A model generated the notes under the pieces. The model had not been told where the DNA came from and did no database searches. It saw nothing but the letters and a program-made list of their open reading frames with translations. This document shows positions 48,201 through 60,200 of a DNA stretch of 64,000 bases, in pieces (positions within the stretch are counted from its first letter, which is position 1; every line of letters starts with the position of its first letter). Both the position numbers and the translations under genes were made by a program. Location: the NCBI GenBank assembly GCA_029204225.1, contig CM055109.1:21974422-22038421 (forward strand), given 5' to 3'. This DNA is from Diphasiastrum complanatum (lineage: Eukaryota > Streptophyta > Lycopodiopsida > Lycopodiales > Lycopodiaceae).

Positions 48201-51200
48201 CTCTCCCACGCTGCTCCAATGTTGAGGACGTTGCTGGTTTTCTCATACCCGGCACAGTACAAGGGTTCTCTTGCTATTGTTTCAGGTTCCGAATTTAACC
48301 ATTCTGTAAGAACACTCCTTGCTTGTGGTGTGATTCACATGAACTCTCAAATGGATACGTTCATTCTGCTGGACAGTAGGCTCGTGAGCAGTTCTGTTCG
48401 AGGAACCTCATGTTCCGCCATTTGGAAAGGGACATCCTGATGGTGTAAAGATTTTGCTTTGGCTTGTGCATCTTCCTCTGCCTGTGCTTCTTGTATCCAA
48501 TGGCAGATTCTCTGATATTGACGTCCTTCCTCCTTGGCGTTTGGATAAGGCCCCACCAAAGATCGAGCTTGTTGGTGGTACCGGAACTTCCGAGGCTGGA
48601 GGTACTACAGATTTTGCTTTGGCTTGTGCAGCTTCCTCTGCCTGTGCTTCTTGTATCCAATGGTAGATTCTCTGATATTGACGTCCTTCCTCCTTGGCGT
48701 TTGGATAAGGCTCCGGTGTAGAGGCTTGGTCTTCAGCCACTGATACTGATGGTGGTGATGATGGTGCCACCTCCTTCTGTTTCTACGCTCACATAACTGC
48801 TAACACAGGAATATGGGAAATAGGAAAATTTCGTGGCAGCCTTCCTGGAGTGGGCGTTGATTGAATTGTAATCAGATGTAATGGTGTACTCGATCTGGGA
48901 TCCGTGAGAGGTTGATGCAAAGAGGGAAATTTCATTATTAATAATAAATTCTTTCGACTTAATCTCCAGTAGAGGTTATAAAGTTTGATAAATTGAGAGA
49001 CAACACTCTCTGGGAAATAATATTGTCTGGGAGTTAATTGAATAACAGGATTCTCAGTGACGATGATTACAAGCACAAATAATGTAGATTTGTCTCCACA
49101 TGCTATGTGGTGAATCATTGTGGGATCATGACTTTTTTGCGCAATCTCATAATCCTATGGATCCACTATGTAATCTTTTGATTGGGTTTATTTTGCATTT
49201 GTAAACCTGATGGAAAAACATAGGCATATCGATGAGTATTGTCTAGAGAATACAATTACTCATAAGTCGAAAAAGATGTCTTTGTTATAATTTGGCTTAT
49301 TAACTTAGAAAGATTTAGAATTGAATTGAATGTGGTGTTTGTTATGGAAAGGACTTAGGGTCACTCATACATCTTCGGAGAGTAGTAATGTTCACGTTTC
49401 TTGAACATGCTCTAGTATGTTATCCTCTTATCATGTGTGTTTGAGAATTGTATGAATTATGATTAACGAATCATGATCCAGATTCTAATCATTGCGATTG
49501 ACAAATCACAGTTGATTGCTAGGGGAAGAAGACCAAGATTCTTGGAAATATGGGCAATTCCTTCTTTTCTTTTTTGTTTTAATTACACCTAATGGTGATT
49601 TGGTGTATGTGAGAATCTCGAAGGATTCTAGAGTGGTACGTATCAACAAACATTAATAATAGTCCACTCATTTGAGAGAACCGTACAAAATCTTAAGCAT
49701 TGGCTTACCAATTATAACTCCCTAAAAGAATTCAAGAGCCTCTCACATTTTCATGTAATATGATGTGAGAGTAGTCCACATGGAAAGGACGATCTTGATT
49801 CTGGAGATCAATTGGACCTATTGAAAATAATCATCAAGTAGGACCATTTTCAAATCTGGTTTGAGAAGGGTCATACATAAGATAATCATTCTTGGAGAGC
49901 CTTAGGACAAACTTCCCTAACTTTAAGTTTTGAGGTCAAAATTTGAATGGGGGGGGGGGGGGGGAGAATGCCATGGCTCTGACCCTGGATTTATATCCTG
50001 TAAGGGAGTCAGAAGGCCTACCTCAATCCGTAAGTTAATTATGATTATGTGGGGTTGAGTTCCTCATGGAAAAAGTGATAATTAACTGGTTGGAGGCCTA
50101 AAATCCTTGATGGTGGATTTATATGGAGCTGGCAATGACTCATTAGTAAGTGGCTGATGTGGCCCAGTTAGGCTATTGGTGCATCCCAGGGAAGCGTCTC
50201 AGTTTACTCCTAGTCTAGGGAGGACCTTGGAGGGTATAAGTATATCCATAGGCCTCCCTTTGGGGAGAGAGCTTGGATTAGTGGACGATAGATACATGTT
50301 GCTGGAGTGCACTCACACTCCTTCCACTATTGAGACATGGCTATTGAACCATAGGGAAGGGGCTAGATCCGATTGATCTAGGTTGGTTGGGTTGGATTGA
50401 ACCACCATCTGTTCCTTTTGTTTCACTTGGTTTTGGCATCCTAGTTTGATCCTTGGAGGAGAACATGAAAGTGTCACCGAAGTGTGAAATAAATCGTAAA
50501 ATGGAGCAGTAGAACTAGCCAAATCTAAAGTCCTCTGCACCAAAAAAGTCATAATAACTATGGTCCTAATCTAAACGAATCTTTGTCTCATCTACAATTA
50601 CAATTTGCATGTATCTCATCTAGCATACATCCTAATCATGAGCCTTTGCTAAAATTGCCATCTTGAACATCTGCTACATCCACAACAACATATGGTTCAT
50701 CTTGATAATCCTAAACTACAGCTAATATATCATGTGGCCGTTATACACATCTTTGTTGCATATACAGGATCCTATGAGTTGCATATGAAGCAAACGTTGA
50801 AAGGTGCAAATTTGAAAGGGAGCAAAAAGAAGAGATAAGTGAGTTAGATCAGCCTTCGAAAGTGCCCTCATACCAATTTATGATCACAATCAAAGATATG
50901 TCATAACATAGGAACATATAACTTCAAATAATGAGCAGTTAGCAATCTCAACTACGAATATCAAATTAATATCAAAGGCCGACTCCCAAACTAGGATTAG
51001 CAATAAAATTCACTAAAAGAATAAATGTCTCTACAACCTATTTGTATTACATGGGAGGACCTAATGGAACATTCCAGGAAGCTACTAGATTCGGGTGAGG
51101 GTGAGCTTCCCCGTCTTTGTCTACATTTAGGGCTTAGTAGCTAATTAAGGGCAGGCCCAAAAGAAACAATGTCCTTAACCACAAGAAAAACCAAGGTTAA

Positions 51201-54200
51201 TTGATCAACTGCGCCATCGCTTGAGGTATTCCTCTAGAGTCTTGTAAAGCAGCAGGCAAATATGATTCGTTACTTCACGAAATAAAATACACCAGAACAA
51301 ACAGCCCATTTAAAAAGGGCAGGTGTATCAGTAATTTTCTAACAAGGTAGAGATTCAGACCAAAGCGAAAGGCTTAGGAGAATCAATCCCAGCATACAGA
51401 AAAGAGAGAATTTTCAGGGATTAGGGACATTATTGTCCCTTTCAAGTACCTCTAGAGGCAAAAATCATGGTTTTAGCAGCAGATGTAGAATATAATGCAT
51501 AGTTCACACATTAGATAATCCTTCCTATACAAAGAGTCCACTTACTTTCATTTTGATGACTGGTACTAACTATAAAGCATTTGCAACTTTGCCGTCATTT
51601 TGATTCCCTTTTAGCTTTCCAATACCCTCTAAAACACTGTACTTATTTCCTCTTTAAGTCAAGAGACATCTACAAATCTGCGCTTTGAGATAGCTCCGGG
51701 CATCGGATAGAGCACTTTCGTAGGCTGATCTAGCACACTTCTCTCTTCCTTTTGTTCCGTATTTCAAATTTGCACCTTTCAACGTTTGCTTCATATGCAC
51801 CTCACAGGACCTTGTACATGCAACAAAGACATGCGTAGAGAGGCCGCGTGATATATTAGATGCAGTTTAGGATTACTAAGATGAATCACATGTTGCACCA
51901 GTTCTGGTTTTGATTGGCACAGATGGTCCTTACAAACTGCTTGAGATTGTGATGCACCTTCAGATCCAGTAGTACTGATTGTTACATGATATTTTTGGTC
52001 TATTCAATTAGCTTGGGATGCATTAGCTCTAGTTCATGCCAATGGCGTATGATGCTCTTGGTCCTCACATATTGCCTAGTGACATCCTTGGGCCTTACGA
52101 ATCATGTGGTGTATACCTGTCTATAGCAGCATCACCAACAAAATTTATTACTATGTTTGCCTTTGGCATTCTTGGAACATTCTCATATCTTGGCAAAGCT
52201 CATAGCATCCTTGAACATTTTTAGGGTTAGCATAGTACATATTGCATAAATGGGCTCTTCCTTAAATAGATACTCCGAAACCCGTTGCAAGGTTTTGGGG
52301 TCGGAGCGTACTGGCCCAAAATGTCTTGAAAAATGAATTCAATAAGCTCATGGAACAATAAATCAGAAAGGGTGAGCATATCCATTCAACGTATGCATTA
52401 CAAATTCAGCAAAGGTAAATTTCAGGCAGGACAGGTTCATATCAAGAAGGGACCTAGACAATGTAGACAGATCAATATCAGGATATGAGAAAACAGATAT
52501 TACACCATACTTTAAAAAAGGGATCCATTCTGCAGGTGTTGTGGTGGTGACAGGTGCTTGGTTAGGCTTGCCCTCCCAGGCTTGATTCCCTGCCCACAAA
52601 TGAGCAGATTTTTGGGCCTTTGGCCCTGTTAAAGATTTCGAAATATTACTACAAAAAAGGTCCGATATGTGGCATATTGGTGAAATCCTCCTCCTCGAGG
52701 TTTGGTGTTCAATTCTGTTCAGCTGCACAATGAGGACATACAAGAAGAAGAAAGAAGAAAGCTTTATTAATGTCTTTTCCATGCCAAAAGGCATATAAGA
52801 CAAAAGTAGTACATGTCAAGTATGTGGTAACTAGGAGAGCGTCTAAAGCATCTCCAATGCTGTAATAAAGAAAAAACATCTGGTACAGGCTAAGATAAAT
52901 ACATAAATGAAGGGCCGTGCATGAAAATCATATGTATCCATGTCAAGAAGTCAGGGCTGTGCTAATGCTGTAGAAGGATGTAATGCGAGCTGTAACATCA
53001 GTAAGCGCTGGAACATGCTGGCGTCGTCGATGAGTATGAGCATATGTAGTGCGTCTCTGTCTAGGAGGCTTGGTGGGACGTGTAACTCTCATGGTCGCCT
53101 GAGGCTGGGTGGTACGTCGTCTCTGCGGCCTGGGTCTGGGAATGTCGTCGCAATCGCTGTCAGTCATGTCCGCATCAGAACGTGATCTCCTGCGTGAGAA
53201 GAAGGATGTAATTTGGGACTGGGTGACTGGGTAAGTATGCTGAACTGCCTGACATAGGTCCTGTCGTAAGAGGGACATCTCACGTAGCATAAGTGCCACA
53301 CAACGGGGGTCCTCGTAACATGTGTCTGACGAAAAAGGCAATGATATCGCCCTCTGATCTCATAGTAAACTGGACATGTGAAAAGGAAGTGCTCCTCTGA
53401 CTCGACCATAGCTAATGAGCACAACTGGCAAATCCGCTCCTCTCGCGGGGTGCACTGGAAGCGTCCAGTCTCAATAGCCAACTGATGTGAAGATACTCGA
53501 AACTGGCCCAACAGAAACCGAAGCCCGTGAGACAGTCCTGAGGTGAGGTAGTGTGGCAAAACTGGAAGTCCTGCTGTGTAATAGATCCTAACACCACAGT
53601 AGGGCAAACACTAACTGATCCACCCAACCTTGCCTACTCCCTGATATAGAGTAAGCCCCTCCTAGCCCAGTGTGAGGACTGGTAGCATGCTACTGCCAAG
53701 TGTCGGCCACGTGGCACTGACGTGGCCGACTGCACGTCGGGACCCAACTGGGGGCCCTATCCTACTGACAGGGTTCCTAGGCTATGTTAGGCCGGCCATG
53801 GCTATGGACCGTGTTGGGGCGCACTACTCACACTGTCTTGCCCTGTTGGTCATGTACGCTGGACACGACCCTGACTGTGGTATCTGACCTATCTGTGTTC
53901 TCTAGGGTTCGGCACTGGTTACGAGCTCGTAACACTCCCTCCCCCTTAAGAACCGTCTTGGTCCTCTAAGACAAAGTCTGGAAAAATCTTGCGAAGGACG
54001 CTGCCTCTTTCCCAAGTGGCATTCTCAACAGGCTGATCATTCCACTTAACCAGATATTCTCGGTATAGAGTATGACGAGTCTGCGTCTCTCTACTATCAA
54101 GAATCTCCTCTGGTTCATGTGGAGGTTGTTGAGGATCCAATGGGAGAACTAGAACACTGTCCCCTACCAGATTGTCTGATCTGGTTAAGGCTTTTCGTAA

Positions 54201-57200
54201 CTGACTTACATGAAAGACTGGAAAAACCTTACTGTTGTGTGGGAGTTCTAGTTCATAGGTGACCTCGCCTAGTCTCCTACTGATGGTAAAGGGACCACAA
54301 TGCCTTGGAGACAACTTAGCACACACTCCTGATTTGAGGGTTTTAGAGTCGACTGGGACTCTCAAGTAGACTTTCTCACCAGTGGAGAACTGCACATCCC
54401 GTCTGTGTGGATCTGCATAATGCCTGGCTCGATCCTGGGACTGTCTAATGCTACGCTTAGCATGTTCTATCATCTGGTTTAGGTCCTCTAAAAAGTTTCT
54501 GGCTGCTTCAACTTTTTCTTGTTTAAATCCTACAACTGTGGGTGAGCGTGGCTGAAAACCGTACATCAGCATAAATGGGCTGTATCCCGTAGCTGAATGT
54601 TTGGTACTGTTGGCAGCAAACTCTAATATCGAGAGATACTCCTCCCAATTAGTCTGCTTCTTGCTGACGTATGCACGAAGCATATCCTCCAGCACTTGAT
54701 TTACCCTTTCTGTTTGACCGTCCGTCTGTGGATGGTCAGTGGTACTCATATTAAGTTTAGTATGGAGGTGATGGAATACTGCCCTCCAAAAATTTCCAGT
54801 AAACTTATTGTCCCGGTCGCTGACTATGCCGGAAGGTAGACCGTACAATTTAAATAGCCCGTCTACAAACAACCTCGCTAACTCTGGAGCTCTAACGGTT
54901 GTTTTGGTCGGAATAAAATGAGCCATTTTGGTCAGACGGTCAACTGTGACCCATATAGCGTCATTACCCTTTTGGGTTTTAGGCAGGCCTACTATAAAAT
55001 CCATGGAGATACTCTCCCATTTACCAACTGGTATTTCTAAGGGATGCAACAACTCTCCTGCCTTTAAACGCTCTGCTTTATTTACTTGACATTTCTGGCA
55101 ACTGGTTACATACTGGTGGACGTCCTTTTTCATACTGGGCCAACAAAATTGCCAACAAAGAAGCTCATAGGTCTTCTGTATGCCTGGGTGTCCCGCACTA
55201 GGATTGTCATGACACTCATATAGGACCTGCTGCCTATAATCCTCTGAATTGGGAACACATACTCTATCTCTATAGAGCAAGTACTCATCTTGAATGGAAT
55301 ACTGTTTCCATTTGAATCCTTGAGTCAACTGACCCTCAACCACTGGGGTTTGCTTGGGTAATACAGGCTCAGAATCCTCAACGTCATCTGACGACGTATA
55401 CTCGGACTCATCATCATCCTCAACGGAAGCTGCCGTATTCTTGGATGAACTGGCACCAGCCCCGGGAACTGGTTCTGGAGTCTGTAACTGTCTGCTCTGG
55501 ACTGAGTTCCAGATAGTAGAGAATAATGCATCATGCTGGCATTTCCCTCTCAAGGACTCGAGTAACTCATTATGAATCTGAGTAAAACTTAGCTCGTTTA
55601 TCATAGGCATTCTGCTAAGGGCATCTGCTACTGTATTGAATTTTCCACGCCTATATCTGATAGACATGTCAAACTCTTGCATCAACTCTGCCCAATGAGC
55701 TTTCTGACCTCTAAGCTCAGGTTGATTGCAAAGGTATCTGAGACTCTCATGGTCTGTCAGGACCTCAAAGTTGGCACCATACAAATAATGCCTCCAAGTC
55801 TTAAGGGCATGGACTATAGAAAAGAGTTCCTTTTCATAGGCACTGTACCTAGTCTGAGCTGGCTCGAGTTTTTTACTCTCGAACGCAACTGGTCGTCCAC
55901 CCTGAGTTAGCACAGCACCTACTGCAAAGTCGCTAGCATCTGTTTCGACCACAAATGGCTGATTGGGGTCGACGACTTTTAAAACTGGTGCTGTAGCTAA
56001 GGCTGTTTTGAGAGCATCAAAGCTCTCCTGCTGCGCGGACCCCCAAATGAACTCCTTTCCCTTCCCCTTAAGGAGATTTGTCATAGGGACTGCTATCTGA
56101 GCATATTCCTTGACAAATCGTCTGTAATATCCTGCCAGACCAAGAAAGATTTGAAGTTCCAAAATATTCTGAGGTCTCAGCCAACTGAGTATGGCTTTAA
56201 CCTTATTTGGGTCCATCTTAATCCCATCTGAAGAGATAATGTGACCCAAATATGCTACTTCTTTAGCGAAGAATTCACACTTGGATTGTTTAGCATAGAG
56301 CTTATGCTTTCTGAGCAGTCGAAACACCTTTCTGAGGTGTTTTAGATGCTCCTTCCTCGTTTTGCTGTAAACGAGGATGTCATCTAGAAATACGACTACA
56401 AACTTACCCAAGTATGGTCTGAGGACACTGTTCATCAAGGTCATAAAGGTAGCTGGAGCATCTGTGAGCCCAAATGGCATCACCTTAAACTCATAATGAT
56501 CGTGACGAGTCCTAAAAGCTGTTTTCGAGACATCTTCCGATTTTATACGGACTTGATGATATCCCGATCTGAGGTCTATTTTACTGAAAAACTTAGCCCC
56601 GTCGAGTTGATCAAACTCCTCGTCTACCCGAGGCATAGGGTATTTATTCTTAATTGTGACTTTATTGAGGGCTCAGTAATCTACGCAAAGACGCATAGAC
56701 CCCTCTTTCTTTTTCACCAATAGGACTGGTGAGGCCCATGGTGAACTATTGGTCTGAATTTGGCCTTTCCCAAGATAGTCTGTTAACTGCCTAGTTATTT
56801 CTTCATCCTTTGTTCAGCTGACCCGATACGGAGGTTTAGAAACAGGTGCTGTACCTGGTCCTAGGTTTATTACATGATCTACCTCTCTGCTAGGTGGTAA
56901 ACCATGTGGTAAATCTTCAAGAAAAACATCTTTAAATTTAGACAATAAAGTTTCTAATTTACTGATTTTCGCTGAATAGAACTAGAAATAGAAACTTCAG
57001 GAATAAACTGAAAGTCACATAAGAATACCTGATGGTCTTCGTCTCCAATTAGCTGACAGAGCTCTGAACTGCAGACCATAGGACTGTTGGGAACATCATG
57101 CTCCCCATGCAACTGGATCTCTCAGCCTTTATGCTGAAAGCTGAGGGTGTTCTCCTGATAGTTTCTGTGGAGGGAAGGTCCTAAACTGTAGAGCCAATCT

Positions 57201-60200
57201 CTCCCGAGAACAATGTCTGTTCGATCCAGGTGCATTATCTAAAAGTTTATTTCATCTTGGTACCCCTGAATACCAAGATTTAACTTACTTACGATAGTTT
57301 CCCATATTTTTTTATCTTCACCCTTAGCTAATGAAACTATGTACCTATGCTGACTAGGTACCTCTGGTAGTTTAAGCTTTTTAACCAGGGTGTAGTTGAT
57401 GAAATTATGGGTTGCCCCATCATCAACCATGACTCTTACTGACTGGTTACCAACTTTCCCATGCATACGTACTAGGTCATGCGGCCCAAAGCTGAAGGGT
57501 CTCGCTAGCATTGCAGAGGTCAGCTGGCAACAATGTTCATGATCTTCATGATACACTTTGATCTCGGAAGCTGCCGAGTCACTGGGGAAACATACAGTCT
57601 GAACAAGATGAACTTGTTTTTTATCTTTCTTATCTTTTTTAGTGAAAGGCCCCTTGGGACACTGTTTGACTGTGTGTCCCTTGCCCATACACACAAAGCA
57701 CAAACGTTCTTGTTTGGCTTTCTCGAAATCATCTGGTTTTAAGGGCTGTATGAGTGAAGGGCGTTTCTGAGGAGCTTCACCTTTAAATTTATCTTCTTTC
57801 TTTCTTTTTAAAAATTTCTTTTTAAATTGAAAGTCTTTCTGAGAAGGCTGCTCAGAAAGTGGTTGTTGTCTCGCCCTCTTCCTACCCACTGAATCATCAT
57901 AGATTTGAGCATATCTGAGAGCTTGCTCAAGGGTAGTAGGCGAGTTTCTCTGGACCTCTACTTTATATTCATCTTTGAGGCCACGGACAAATCCCCTGAT
58001 TTTCTGATAGTCATCCATATTTTTAATCTTTAAAATTGCTTCTCGATACTGCGAGATATATTGGATGAGGGACTTGTCCATTACTGTTCTTTCCCAAACT
58101 TCCCAGGCTCTATCAAGTTCATTCTCTGGTAGAAATTCTCTTAGGAAAGCTTCGTCAAAAGCTTTCCATGACCGGGGAGTCTGCCCAGTCTCCTGGAGAT
58201 TTAACCACCACTTATAGGCCATAGGCCCTAAGGAAAGACTAGCCTCAATAGCTTGCAAATGGTCAGGGGTCAGTTTAAGAGCATGAATGTTCTTCCATTT
58301 GCTGAGGAAGGTTTGAAGAATATCTGCATTTCTATCCTTCTCTTCCCCATTAAAAGTAGGAGGTTTTAAGTCTTTAAAAACAATGGGGTGAGACCGTAAA
58401 GTCTCACCCGAAACTGATGGAAGTGGAGAAAGGGATAACTGAGAAGTGGAGGGAAGGCTTCCTTTCGCAGAACTCAAAATCAAGTTTTTGAGTTCAGCGA
58501 ACGAGTCGTCCACACTGGACTTGAAATTGGCTAATGCCAACTTCAGTTCATCCACTTCTGTTACCGATTGGAGGAACTGCTCCTTGGTAACCAGTTCGTC
58601 GAGTTCTTCGGCGAACTGTTCCAATTCTTCTACTTCCATGGGTTCCTTCCCTTTTCTGTAAGCCAAGGCTTCTGTTTCAAGTTCGTCGAAGCCTCTCTCC
58701 GGGGGTTGATCAGGTCCCTGAGGAGTGGTCATCTTCGGAACTGAAAGAGAGCTACCTTAACTTCTGAAGGAAAAAAGGTCTAAAAGACTAATTTACAACT
58801 GTACAAGGGAAAGGAAAGATGACTTAGCTGTTTCTGAGGACTGTACTTCCAAAGAAAGAATGAAGAGGAACCCTCTCAGCTCTTTTACCCAAGATTTCAG
58901 ACCTGCTGTCCCGAAAAATGCCAGTTTGAAGCTTCAAAACGGTACCAAATTTCCCGGTTCTTGAGTTGAGTAGCTAACTTATCTGATTTCAGGTGTGGGG
59001 CTCCAGCAAACCGAGTAAAAACCGGAAATTTACAAAAGGAAATCCGGAATTTTTGAAGTCCTTGCCCTCGCTGGTTGGACAGCAACCTATCCGGCCCGAT
59101 TTGTCCAATTTACAGCTCTAAATCACCTCAAATCTCCGATTTACTCTCAGCCTGTAGGTCGCTGGTCTATAGCAAGCAAGTCTGAAACTCAGACTCCTGA
59201 AAAACTTCTGAAAAACAGGGTTAAATTCTGAGATTTCTACCCTACTGTCCAGCGCTGGCCCTGCTACAATATTTCAGATTAGAACTCCTTCTAATCTACT
59301 CAGAACTTCATACGAAACTCAGATTTGAGGGCTGATTATACAGCGATGGACCTGCTCTTCCCTTCCTCATGAATTTCCGCTCAGATCATAGTGATCTACA
59401 CTCGAAAATCAGAGAGGGAAACTGATTTTTCAGCGCTGAAGCTATTCTAAAAGATATGCTTCCAAACTACTGAGAAATCCAGCATATTGGAGGATTAGAA
59501 AGCTGATCCTACAGCGATTTTCCTCCTCTATTCTTTTCTGAGAATCTCCCAGATCTTTCCTATCTTCTGATAGCTTTCTCTACTGGTGCTCCTAAACTCC
59601 CTAGGATGGAAATGGCTCTGATACCAGTGTAATAGATCCTAACACCACAGTAGGGCAAACACTAACTGATCCACCCAACCTTGCCTACTCCCTGATATAG
59701 AGTAAGCCCCTCCTAGCCCAGTGTGAGGACTGGTAGCATGCTACTGCCAAGTGTCGGCCACGTGGCACTGACGTGGCCGACTGCACGTCGGGACCCAACT
59801 GGGGGCCCTATCCTACTGACAGGGTTCCTAGGCTGTGTTAGGCCCGCCATGGCTATGGACCGTGTTGGGGCGCACTACTCACACTGTCTTGCCCTGTTGG
59901 TCATGTACGCTGGACACGACCCTGACTGTGGTATCTGACCTATCTGTGTTCTCTAGGGTTCGGCACAAGTTACGAGCTCGTAACATGCTGTGTCTAGCTC
60001 CAGAAAGTGTGTCCTGTAATAGTCGGGTTTGACCCCGAGCTGCCCCTGCCATGTCCATCTCAGATATACTCTATAAAGAAAGCGTCTGATGTACTCATGG
60101 GTGCCTGATGGAAGGTCTGTGATAGATATGCCAAGTGTGTCCAATAGCTGGGAGGCCTGAGAGAACCATGATAGTCGATGTCCCTGGTCATAAAGGTGTC

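Larger units (their letters stand above)
53577..59985 (-). mobile_element. Near-complete chromovirus (Ty3/gypsy) inserted in LINE D
   Basis: 6.4-kb minus-strand LTR retrotransposon with 358-bp LTRs (53577-53934 and 59628-59985) differing at four positions, TG..CA ends and TGCTG target duplication. It has a primer-binding site for initiator Met-tRNA and a polypurine tract. Gag-protease and pol frames are long, and a C-terminal chromodomain places it among the chromoviruses. Only the stretch between them is damaged (stops and one frameshift). It is the youngest insertion in the window. Confidence 0.97.

Noticed and set aside
52264-52305. A tRNA-like stretch near 'gaaacccgttgcaaggtttt'
   Set aside because: No A or B box in the right spacing and no cloverleaf could be drawn. 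No tRNA gene was found in the window.
53672-53969. Open frames in the chromovirus LTRs (also 59723-60032)
   Set aside because: The same non-coding LTR sequence is repeated in both copies; no domain.
56637-57239. Stop codons in the chromovirus that RNA editing might repair, as fern organelle transcripts undergo U-to-C editing
   Set aside because: That editing acts in plastids and mitochondria; this is a nuclear retrotransposon. Mutation is the simpler reading.
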